DNA of 18,600 nucleotides from UBA1388 sp964555515 (lineage in GTDB: Bacteria; Patescibacteriota; Microgenomatia; UBA1400; PJMF01). This document shows positions 7,610 through 13,183 of the stretch, piece after piece. The translations under genes were made by a program, and so were the position numbers. The notes under the pieces were generated by a model. It saw nothing but the letters and a program-made list of their open reading frames with translations. It was not told the DNA's origin and ran no database searches. Location: NCBI GenBank assembly GCA_964555515.1, contig CAZKSJ010000015.1, positions 1-18,600 of the forward strand, written 5' to 3'. How positions within the stretch are numbered: position 1 is the first letter of the stretch; the number at the start of each line of letters is the position of its first letter.

Positions 7610-7786
7610 ACGATAGCCGTAGAAATCATGTATGCGCTTGGCAGCGCAGAGTTGCGCCTGGCGGATGATCACTGGACTTATCGCACCGCTGATGGATCAT
7701 TGAGTGGCATGTTTGAGGATACAGTCTTAGTCACTGCTACTGGCTATGAAGTGCTGACAAAACCCTCTACGTCTGGTATAATCTAG
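7610..7786 (+). CDS. map: Methionine aminopeptidase type I, C-terminal fragment
   Basis: Map removes the initiator methionine from nascent proteins in the cytoplasm, using two metal ions. Only the last 58 residues are present because the 5' part lies in the N gap. The fragment matches the end of type I enzymes: TIAVEIMYALG, then LADDHWTYRTADGSLSGMFE, DTVLVTATGYEVLT. In the family the Glu in the QFEHTV-like segment is a metal ligand; here it is E in GMFEDTV, with Asp replacing the usual His after it. The order adk-map-infA is the standard one. The 3' end of the gene also carries the probable infA promoter. Confidence 0.9.
   Translation, partial: TIAVEIMYALGSAELRLADDHWTYRTADGSLSGMFEDTVLVTATGYEVLTKPSTSGII
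7754..7782 (+). promoter_or_regulatory. Sigma70-type promoter for infA, inside map
   Basis: CTGACA (7754-7759, five of six matches to TTGACA), a 17-bp spacer, and TATAAT (7777-7782) with the extended TG (TGGTATAAT). Transcription would start near 7789, giving a leader of about 50 nt before infA. This is the best promoter-like match I found on the + strand. The box at 7767-7782 is nearly repeated before rpmJ. Confidence 0.7.
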
Positions 7787-7840
7787 TTTTTGCGGACAGA
7801 TAGATAATAACCGCAAATTAATGTATATTTATTGAACATT

Positions 7841-8170
7841 ATGGGAAAAGTACAAGATCACAAAAGATCAGCTAAAGCCAAGAGGCAAGTGGATAGCACC
7901 GGTCAAAGCGCGGCTCGCAATGATCGTTTTGAAATTGAGGGTGTGGTGGAAGAATGCTTGCCTAACACCATGTTTCGGGTGAAGGTGAACGAATCGGAAG
8001 TGCCGCAAATGGTGGGACACACCTTGCTTGGTACTCTAGTTGGTAAAATGAGATTATTTAGAATTAGGGTGATGCCTGGCGATTTAGTCAAAGGTTATGT
8101 AAGTAAATATGACCTCGAAAAGTGTAAAATCACCTATAGATCAGTAAAAAGCAATCCGCAGTTAATTTAG
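7841..8170 (+). CDS. infA: Translation initiation factor IF-1, extended
   Basis: IF-1 binds the 30S A site during initiation. The core (about residues 28-100) shows the OB-fold signatures FEIEGVVEECLPNTMFRV, GKM, FRIRVMPGD and KYDLEKCKITYR. I chose the ATG at 7841 (109 aa); a TTG at 7832 would add three residues. Usual IF-1 is about 72 aa. The excess is a basic N-terminal extension of about 27 residues, roughly eight extra residues between strands 3 and 4 (around 51-67), and a nine-residue C-terminal tail. No Shine-Dalgarno sequence precedes the ATG. The gene has its own promoter candidate upstream and is followed by rpmJ. Confidence 0.95.
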   Translation: MGKVQDHKRSAKAKRQVDSTGQSAARNDRFEIEGVVEECLPNTMFRVKVNESEVPQMVGHTLLGTLVGKMRLFRIRVMPGDLVKGYVSKYDLEKCKITYRSVKSNPQLI

Positions 8171-8173
8171 TCC

Positions 8174-8202
8174 TTTTCAAATTTGACTACGCCTGGTATA
8201 GT
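8174..8202 (+). promoter_or_regulatory. Promoter for rpmJ and the alpha operon, possibly leaderless
   Basis: Extended -10 TGGTATAGT (hexamer 8197-8202), 17 bp from a weak -35 TTTTCA (8174-8179). Positions 8187-8202 match the infA box at 14 of 16 bases. Start of transcription is expected near 8208-8210, only 5-7 nt before the rpmJ ATG at 8215, leaving no room for a Shine-Dalgarno sequence. A better-looking TTGACT at 8183-8188 is only 8 bp from the -10 and is not usable with it. Confidence 0.55.
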
Positions 8203-8214
8203 TCAAGCCTTATT

Positions 8215-8328
8215 ATGAAAGTTCGATCATCTATCAAGACCATGTGTGTCAACTGCAAAATTGTGCGCAGAAAAGGCGTCTTGAGGGTGGTATGTACCAA
8301 TCCAAAGCATAAGCAAAAACAAGGATAG
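8215..8328 (+). CDS. rpmJ: 50S ribosomal protein L36, zinc form
   Basis: L36 is the smallest 50S protein, placed near the GTPase-associated region. A 37-aa product is encoded, starting MKVRSSIKTMCVNCKIVRRKG and ending with a basic tail. The zinc-ribbon ligands are all present: C11, C14, C27 and H32 (CxxC-x12-C-x4-H), so this is the zinc-binding type. Length is the family norm (37-38 aa). It sits between infA and rpsM as in most bacteria; the rpsM ATG is 2 nt past its stop, and AAGGA at its 3' end serves rpsM. Confidence 0.97.
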   Translation: MKVRSSIKTMCVNCKIVRRKGVLRVVCTNPKHKQKQG

Positions 8329-8330
8329 TA

Positions 8331-8738
8331 ATGATTCGTATCGCCGGTATTGATCTACCAGAAAATAAAAAGATTGAGTTTGCGCTACAGTCCATATATG
8401 GTGTGGGTCCAAAGATAGCTGTTCAGATCCTACAAGAATCTAATGTGGATCCTAACAAACGCAGTCATCAACTCAGTAATGATGAAATCAACCGGATTCA
8501 GCGTGGTTTAGATAGATACCCGGTTGAAGGAGATTTGAGACGAGCAGTCAATGATCACATTGAGCGATTAAAACGGATTAGAGCTTACCGCGGCATCAGA
8601 CACATGCAAAAATTGCCGGTAAGAGGTCAACGTACGCGCACCAATTCTCGAAATGCCCGCGGAGGCGTGAGAAGACGCACGGTCGGTGCACTTAGTAAAG
8701 AAATGGCACAAAAACTTGAAGACTCAGCCGCTAAATAA
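8331..8738 (+). CDS. rpsM: 30S ribosomal protein S13
   Basis: S13 of the 30S head, contacting P-site tRNA and forming bridges to the 50S. The 135-aa product begins IRIAGIDLPENKKIEFALQSIYGVG, carries the helix-hairpin-helix region, and ends with the family motif GIRHMQKLPVRGQRTRTNSR. About a dozen residues beyond the usual end (KEMAQKLEDSAAK) form a charged tail. Shine-Dalgarno AAGGA, from the end of rpmJ, is well placed 5 nt before the ATG. Confidence 0.98.
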   Translation: MIRIAGIDLPENKKIEFALQSIYGVGPKIAVQILQESNVDPNKRSHQLSNDEINRIQRGLDRYPVEGDLRRAVNDHIERLKRIRAYRGIRHMQKLPVRGQRTRTNSRNARGGVRRRTVGALSKEMAQKLEDSAAK

Positions 8739-8753
8739 GAGTAGGTAGAAAAA

Positions 8754-9152
8754 ATGGCAATTCAAAAAAAACCAACACCAACCAGCAAGCAGAAAACCAG
8801 AGTAATTCCTCACGGTAGACTCTATGTCACCGCGACATTCAACAGCACTTTGGCGAGCATTACCGATAGTGATGGCAACGTCCTGTGCTGGTCATCTGCA
8901 GGAGAAGCTGGTTTTACTGGCTCACGCAAGTCTACGCCTTATGCAGCCACTATCACGATTGAAAACGCGGTCAATAAAGCCAGAAATTATGGCATGAGCC
9001 AGATGGCCGTTTATCTCAGAGGGCCAGGACCAGGTAGAGATGTGGCTTTACGAGTCTTGCGCGCTCAGGGAATTAAAGTACCGATGATTGTTGATTTAAC
9101 ACCCCTGCCACACAATGGGACAAGACCTAGAAAAGCAAAACACAACAAGTAA
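8754..9152 (+). CDS. rpsK: 30S ribosomal protein S11
   Basis: S11 of the 30S platform, near the E site and the mRNA exit. The 132-aa product has GRLYVTATFNSTLASITDSDGNV, AGEAGFTGSRKSTPYAA, YLRGPGPGRDVALRVL and the C-terminal DLTPLPHNGTRPRKA. The Asn-Gly pair in PHNG is the site that forms isoaspartate in E. coli; the next residue, often Cys, is Thr here. Length is normal. It follows rpsM by 15 nt, with a weak AGG upstream. Confidence 0.98.
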   Translation: MAIQKKPTPTSKQKTRVIPHGRLYVTATFNSTLASITDSDGNVLCWSSAGEAGFTGSRKSTPYAATITIENAVNKARNYGMSQMAVYLRGPGPGRDVALRVLRAQGIKVPMIVDLTPLPHNGTRPRKAKHNK

Positions 9153-9162
9153 GTGATAATTT

Positions 9163-9768
9163 ATGTCAAGATACACAGGACCCGTTAATAAACTAGCTAG
9201 ACAAATTGGTGAAGACTTAAGTCTTAAGTCAAATCCACTTAAAGTGGCCCGGCGACTAATGGTCAGACCTGGTCAGCACGGCTCCAAAGGGAGGCGCAAG
9301 CTCTCTGATTATGGTGTGCAGCTCAAGGAAAAACAGAAAATGCGCTACATCTATGGGCTTACTGAGAAACAGCTCAGAAGAGAATATGATGAAGCCAACC
9401 GCAGCAAACTAGCCACCGGTAGTCAATTATTGAGTTTGCTTGAGCGTAGACTAGATAATGTCGTTTACAGATTGGGATGGGCACCAACACGAGCTTCGGC
9501 CAGACAGATAGTTAATCACGGCCACGTTCAACTCAACGGTAAAAAGATGAATGTACCTTCCCATCAAGTCAACGTGAACGATGTGGTAACTTTGACGAGC
9601 AAAGCCGGCAAGATCCCGGTCGTACACGCTGGTCTTGAATCAAATTCAGCCGTACCGGCATGGTTAGAAAAGAAACAAGCAGCGGCTAAAGTTGTGCGTT
9701 ATCCAGAACGAGAAGATATCAACGAAGCAATTATCGAACAATTAGTAATTGAGTATTACAGTCGGTAA
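9163..9768 (+). CDS. rpsD: 30S ribosomal protein S4, zinc-ligand-free form
   Basis: S4, a primary 16S rRNA-binding protein that nucleates 30S body assembly and in several bacteria represses its own operon. The 201-aa product has SRYTGPVNKLARQIG, RPGQHGSKGRRKLSDYGVQL, then the S4 RNA-binding domain (about 90-155: LERRLDNVVYRLG, ARQIVNHGHVQLNGKK). The N-terminal cysteines of the zinc type are absent, so it is the C-minus form. It ends EQLVIEYYSR, close to the usual YSR end. It is followed by a 95-bp spacer, the longest between intact genes in this block. Confidence 0.98.
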   Translation: MSRYTGPVNKLARQIGEDLSLKSNPLKVARRLMVRPGQHGSKGRRKLSDYGVQLKEKQKMRYIYGLTEKQLRREYDEANRSKLATGSQLLSLLERRLDNVVYRLGWAPTRASARQIVNHGHVQLNGKKMNVPSHQVNVNDVVTLTSKAGKIPVVHAGLESNSAVPAWLEKKQAAAKVVRYPEREDINEAIIEQLVIEYYSR

Positions 9769-9778
9769 AATGTATTAA
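9749..9778 (+). promoter_or_regulatory. Weak promoter candidate before rpoA
   Basis: TTGAGT (9749-9754), an 18-bp spacer and TATTAA (9773-9778), at the end of rpsD. Each hexamer matches four of six consensus bases. If used, the mRNA leader before rpoA would be about 80 nt and include the palindrome and mini-ORF described separately. This is a by-eye match in an AT-rich spacer and may be chance. Confidence 0.25.
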
Positions 9779-9816
9779 ATGGTATTAAGTAAACAACTTA
9801 TGACCGGAAACGGATT

Positions 9817-9840
9817 TTCCTTCGCCTTAAGGCGGTGGAA
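9817..9840 (+). promoter_or_regulatory. Hairpin in the rpsD-rpoA spacer
   Basis: CGCCTTAAGGCG (9823-9834) is a perfect 12-bp palindrome. Flanking TTCC (9817-9820) and GGAA (9837-9840) also pair, with a G-U and one mismatch between, so RNA could form a stem of two 4-bp blocks closed by a TTAA loop. No T-run follows, so it is not an intrinsic terminator. It ends 10 nt before the rpoA Shine-Dalgarno AAGGAG (9851-9856) and may influence rpoA translation or be a processing site. Confidence 0.5.
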
Positions 9841-9863
9841 GAGGTGAAACAAGGAGAAATGTT

Positions 9864-10802
9864 ATGACAAGTGCAGACTCACAAATCTTGAACCCAACCT
9901 TTAAGGTTGAGGAAAGTATCCATGGTATGGGAGAAGCAACGGTCGTGATCGAACCTTTAGAGCAAGGTTATGGTCACACCCTTGGCAATGCTTTGCGCCG
10001 AGTTTTGTTGACCTCTTTACCCGGATGTGCTTTAACTAGAGCAAGAGTAGTTGGTGCTGATCATCAGTTCACCACTTTACCAGGTGTCACCGAGGACGTT
10101 TTAGAGTTAACCCTTAACCTGAAGCAGATCAGAATTAAAGGAGATCACACTGAAGATGGCATCTTGCGCATCAATGCTAAAGGCCCCAAAGAAATTACTG
10201 GTGCAGACATTGAGTGCGAAGCAGGTTTCACGGTTGTTAATCCAGATGCTCACATTGCAACTTTGGCAAAAGATCATAACCTTGAAATTGAGTTGACGGC
10301 ACAGAGCGGTCGTGGTTACGAAGTGGCCGATGAAAAACAGAGTACAGGTATTGGCGAAATTATGTTGGATGCGCTCTACTCACCAGTGGTACAAGTGTCT
10401 TACAAAATTGAGTCTACCCGGGTGGGTCGGCGGACCGACTACGATAGATTGATGCTTCATATTCATACCGATGGCACCATTTCTCCGCTTGACGCTGTGC
10501 GTCAAGCTGCCCAGATTTTGTCCAATCAATTTAATCAAATTGTCAGCCCGGTAGTGATAGAAGAAAAAGAAACTGAAGAGTCGCTTAGTCCCGAAGAAGC
10601 AGAAGTCCTGAGACTCACCGTTGAAGAGCTTGATTTACCCACAAGAATTGCCAATGCTTTGCGCAAGGGCGGTTTTAAGACAGTCGGCGACTTGGCCGGT
10701 GTGTCGAGACCAATTGTGGCCAAGGTCAAGAATTTAGGAGAAAAAAGCGTCGTCGTCGTCGACCAGGCTTTACAGAAAAAAGGCGTTAGCCTAGGAGATT
10801 AA
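9864..10802 (+). CDS. rpoA: DNA-directed RNA polymerase subunit alpha
   Basis: Alpha subunit: its N-terminal domain dimerises and scaffolds beta and beta-prime; its C-terminal domain binds UP elements and activators. The 312-aa product has the NTD signature GYGHTLGNALRRVLLTSLPG (35-54) and ends the NTD near residue 230. The CTD (about 245-312) keeps the DNA-contact residues R261 and N264 (RIANAL, equivalent to E. coli R265/N268), and the helix-hairpin NLGEKS (290-295), where Glu replaces a usual Lys. Length is slightly short of E. coli (329 aa). AAGGAG 7 nt before the ATG is the strongest Shine-Dalgarno sequence seen in the block. Confidence 0.98.
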   Translation: MTSADSQILNPTFKVEESIHGMGEATVVIEPLEQGYGHTLGNALRRVLLTSLPGCALTRARVVGADHQFTTLPGVTEDVLELTLNLKQIRIKGDHTEDGILRINAKGPKEITGADIECEAGFTVVNPDAHIATLAKDHNLEIELTAQSGRGYEVADEKQSTGIGEIMLDALYSPVVQVSYKIESTRVGRRTDYDRLMLHIHTDGTISPLDAVRQAAQILSNQFNQIVSPVVIEEKETEESLSPEEAEVLRLTVEELDLPTRIANALRKGGFKTVGDLAGVSRPIVAKVKNLGEKSVVVVDQALQKKGVSLGD

Positions 10803-10807
10803 TTGGC

Positions 10808-11323
10808 ATGAGACATAGAGTAGGTGGCAAAAAATTAGGTCGCGATACCAAACATCGCAAGGCATTATGGCGCAATTTAATGCGTCAGCTGGTGATGCAC
10901 GGCTATGTGGAGACGACCGAAGTGAAAGGCAAGGAATTAAAGAGAGTGGCAGACAAGATTGTTAGCCAAGCTCAAGTAGATTCTGTTGCTTCACGCCGCA
11001 CACTGCACCGGTTTTTTGGCAAAAGAGACGTGGTCAATGCTTTAATTGAGCAGGTGGCACCCACTTTTACCGACAGAAAATCTGGTTTTACTAGAATTGA
11101 ACGGGTAGGTAAACGCTCGGGTGATAATGCCTTGATCGTGAAGGTGTCATGGGTCATTGAGCCAGCAGTCAAGGTGAGTCTCAAAAATCCTAACCCACAA
11201 CCTAGCCCAGCAAAAGCTGAAAAGCCAAAGTCTGCCAAACCCAGTACGCAGCCAGCTAAGACTGCCAAGAAAACTGATCAAAAAAGTGCTAAAAAGAGCG
11301 TCAAAAAAATAGCAAAAAAATAA
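10808..11323 (+). CDS. rplQ: 50S ribosomal protein L17 with lysine-rich C-terminal tail
   Basis: L17, located by the exit tunnel of the 50S. The core (about 1-118) shows MRHRVGGKKLGRDTKHRKALWRNL, the ETTEVKGKELKRVADK segment and GDNALIVKVSWV at the end. After residue 120 about 50 more residues follow, rich in Lys, Ala, Pro and Ser (NPQPSPAKAEKPKSAKP and onward to KKIAKK). Family length is commonly 115-130 aa, so this is a true extension in a product of 171 aa. AGGAGA lies before the ATG, 5 nt after rpoA. Confidence 0.97.
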   Translation: MRHRVGGKKLGRDTKHRKALWRNLMRQLVMHGYVETTEVKGKELKRVADKIVSQAQVDSVASRRTLHRFFGKRDVVNALIEQVAPTFTDRKSGFTRIERVGKRSGDNALIVKVSWVIEPAVKVSLKNPNPQPSPAKAEKPKSAKPSTQPAKTAKKTDQKSAKKSVKKIAKK

Positions 11324-11346
11324 GTGCCAGCAGAAAAGACAATCAA

Positions 11347-11781
11347 ATGACAAATCAAACGACATATACCCAGCGCAAGGAAGACGTGACACGAGAGTGG
11401 CACTTAGTTGATGCCGAAGGTAAGATCTTGGGCAGACTGGCTTCTGAGATCGCGCAAAAATTGATTGGCAAACACAAACCCACTTTCACTGCACATATTG
11501 ATGGTGGTGATTATGTGGTTGTCATCAATGCCGAGAAAATTGATTTTACCGGTAAACCAGAACAAAAGATCTACTATCGTCATAGTGGCTATGTGGGCAA
11601 TCTTAAGCAAGAAAATTTGACCGACTTGCTGCATAGAGCTCCTGAGCAAGTGATTGAGAGAGCAGTTTTGAACATGTTACCTAAAAACAAGTTGCGCTCA
11701 TTAAGAATGAACAGGCTTAAAGTTTACGCAGGTGCAGAACACCATCACCAAAGTCAATTTGCTAATGAGAAAAAGGATTAA
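11347..11781 (+). CDS. rplM: 50S ribosomal protein L13
   Basis: L13, an early assembling 50S protein. The 144-aa product has REWHLVDAEGKILGRLASEIA (about 18-38), GKHKPTFTAHIDGGDYVVVINAEK, YYRHSGYVGNLK, and the C-terminal RAVLNMLPKNKLR followed by LKVYAGAEHHHQSQ. Length is normal. No Shine-Dalgarno sequence is seen before the ATG (acaatcaa). It forms the usual pair with rpsI (3-nt gap), here joined directly to the alpha operon after rplQ. Confidence 0.98.
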   Translation: MTNQTTYTQRKEDVTREWHLVDAEGKILGRLASEIAQKLIGKHKPTFTAHIDGGDYVVVINAEKIDFTGKPEQKIYYRHSGYVGNLKQENLTDLLHRAPEQVIERAVLNMLPKNKLRSLRMNRLKVYAGAEHHHQSQFANEKKD

Positions 11782-11784
11782 ATC

Positions 11785-12300
11785 ATGGCACTAAAATTAA
11801 CTAAGAAAAATAAACAAATTAAAAAAGTCATCAAGAAGGCTCAAGTTAGTCCCTCATCTGTGGTGGAAAAAAGCCAACCAGAGGTGGTTCAGTTGACACC
11901 GCCAACTGGCAAATATATCGAAGCGATGGGTAAGAGAAAAGTCGCTACAGCCAGAGTCAGACTTTATCAATCTGAGGGGGACACGATCATCAATAATCGA
12001 TTATTGGGTGATTATTTTGCCAGTTTGGCAGATAAAAATACCAGATTCAACAAGCCGTTTCAATTAACTGGCACAGAGAAGAAATTTGTGGTGACCGCTC
12101 ATTTGTCTGGATCTGGCGTATCTGCGCAGATGGATGCGCTTGTGCACGGTATTGCGAACGCTTTAGTTGAGTTTAACCCAGAATTTAGGCCGTTGCTGAA
12201 AACAGAGGGGTTATTGACTAGAGACGATCGCATGAAGGAAACTCGCAAGATCGGCACTGGTGGTAAAGCCAGACGCAAGCGTCAATCTCCCAAGCGGTAA
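11785..12300 (+). CDS. rpsI: 30S ribosomal protein S9 with lysine-rich N-terminal extension
   Basis: S9 of the 30S head; its C-terminal tail reaches the P-site tRNA anticodon stem. The core (about 42-171) begins GKYIEAMGKRKVATARVRL and includes GSGVSAQMDALVHGIANAL, LLTRDDRMKETRKIG and the terminal Lys/Arg tail ending SPKR. Ahead of it lie about 41 residues of basic, low-complexity sequence (LKLTKKNKQIKKVIKKAQV) absent from the usual about 130-aa S9; AAGGA at 11774-11778 supports this upstream ATG as the start. It is the last gene of the block, followed by a strong terminator. Confidence 0.97.
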   Translation: MALKLTKKNKQIKKVIKKAQVSPSSVVEKSQPEVVQLTPPTGKYIEAMGKRKVATARVRLYQSEGDTIINNRLLGDYFASLADKNTRFNKPFQLTGTEKKFVVTAHLSGSGVSAQMDALVHGIANALVEFNPEFRPLLKTEGLLTRDDRMKETRKIGTGGKARRKRQSPKR

Positions 12301-12325
12301 TCTGTGGCAGACTAATTTATCAACA

Positions 12326-12354
12326 AAAACACCCCTTTTGTTTAGGGGTGTTTT
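12326..12354. terminator. Bidirectional intrinsic terminator
   Basis: AAAACACCCCT (12326-12336) pairs perfectly over 11 bp with AGGGGTGTTTT (12344-12354) around a 7-nt loop tttgttt. On the + strand the stem runs into TTTT then AGGTTTT; on the - strand it runs into TTTTTG. It lies 26 nt after the rpsI stop and 30 nt from the convergent hup stop, so it can end both transcripts. Confidence 0.9.
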
Positions 12355-12383
12355 AGGTTTTAGACCAATTTTTCAGAATAGAT

Positions 12384-12659
12384 TTACCAAACAGCTTTCT
12401 TGAGTGGTTTGCCCACTTTAAAGTTCACCACGCGGTGACCTTTAACCGTTTGACGTTTTGATTCATTGCCAAAAGGCACGACCTGCTTGTCTTTAACTGG
12501 GCTGACGTAGAAAGTGCCGATGCCGGAGATGACTACTTTTTCACCTTTTTTGAGTGAACGAGTGATTTCGTCAAACAAGGCATTGATCGCGTCTGCCGAG
12601 GCTTTTTTGGTTAAATGGGCTTTTTTGGCAACGATGTTGATGAGTTGTGATTTGGTCAT
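12384..12659 (-). CDS. HU/IHF-family DNA-binding protein
   Basis: Small nucleoid protein that bends DNA as a dimer. The 91-aa product has the family layout: MTKSQLINIVAKKAHLTKKAS helix pair, a dimer core ending VVISGIGTFYVSP (42-54), a beta-arm (about 55-77), and FKVGKPLKKAV (80-90). The arm is unusual: the canonical arm has GRNP, whose proline inserts into DNA, but here it reads KQVVPFGNESKRQTVKGH with a single Pro at 62. AAAGGA lies 6 nt before the ATG. It has its own promoter candidate and shares the terminator with rpsI. HU versus IHF cannot be decided by eye. Confidence 0.92.
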   Translation of the reverse strand: MTKSQLINIVAKKAHLTKKASADAINALFDEITRSLKKGEKVVISGIGTFYVSPVKDKQVVPFGNESKRQTVKGHRVVNFKVGKPLKKAVW

Positions 12660-12723
12660 CTTTCGTCCTTTCTAAAATTAAGCATTTAAGCTGATTGATA
12701 CTGCTTTTTTACCGTAGGTAGAG

Positions 12724-12751
12724 AGTGTAATACGCCTGAGCGACAAGTCAA
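12724..12751 (-). promoter_or_regulatory. Promoter candidate for the HU-family gene
   Basis: On the - strand: TTGACT (12751-12746, five of six matches), a 16-bp spacer, and TACACT (12729-12724, four of six matches). Transcription would start near 12717, giving a leader of about 57 nt. The -35 begins just past the VanZ-like stop codon; I see no terminator between that gene and this promoter, so read-through into the HU gene is possible. Confidence 0.45.
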
Positions 12752-12754
12752 GCA

Positions 12755-13183
12755 TCAAATATACCGATACTGGCGTAAAAAGACAATACCTGCCCCAAGC
12801 ATGTCATACCCCACATCGCGAATCGTGCCGTATCTGCCTGGTACAAAGTTTTGATGCAGTTCATCGCTAAGGGCGTAGCAGAGGGTGAGAAACATGGGTA
12901 GCGCCCAATGGATGTGTCGTTCTGGTGTGGAAATGGTTTTTTGAACTGCTCGCCACAGTAAAAAATAGAGGACCGCATAAACTGTAATGTGAGCAGTTTT
13001 TTTAAAGACATAATCGGCGGTCGACATTTCAAAACTCGGCAAAATTCCTTGGGCAGACAGGAGAAAAATAACCGTTGCCCAGGCAGCAGGAGGTAGGTAC
13101 GCGGAGAACCATTGAGCGAGCACTGGTTTGGGGACATTAGCCAAAGATCGGCGATGAAGCGCTGGTGAGCTTGAGTTTGTCAT
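12755..13183 (-). CDS. VanZ-like family membrane protein
   Basis: Integral membrane protein of the VanZ-like family, whose founding member gives low-level teicoplanin resistance; most members have no known role. The 142-aa product has four hydrophobic segments (about 24-43, 63-80, 91-107, 126-137) and the family motif DELHQNFVPGR (about 110-120) followed by a D-x3-D motif (DVGYD). The ATG at 13183 gives a 47-bp overlap with the lamin-tail gene upstream; an in-frame GTG about 65 nt further in would remove the overlap, and neither start has a clear Shine-Dalgarno sequence. It ends with TGA, the only TGA stop I see among the genes here. Confidence 0.85.
   Translation of the reverse strand: MTNSSSPALHRRSLANVPKPVLAQWFSAYLPPAAWATVIFLLSAQGILPSFEMSTADYVFKKTAHITVYAVLYFLLWRAVQKTISTPERHIHWALPMFLTLCYALSDELHQNFVPGRYGTIRDVGYDMLGAGIVFLRQYRYI

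Noticed and set aside
8183..8188. TTGACT as the -35 of the rpmJ promoter
   Set aside because: It is only 8 bp from the -10 at 8197; sigma70-type spacing needs about 16-18 bp.
10747..10761. GTC trinucleotide repeat in rpoA
   Set aside because: It encodes a short Val run in the alpha CTD, in frame and within normal protein; too short to be meaningful.
12748..13137. 129-aa - strand ORF whose ATG overlaps the lamin-tail stop (TAATG)
   Set aside because: Its protein shows no family pattern, while the overlapping frame carries the VanZ-like motif DELHQNFVPGR.
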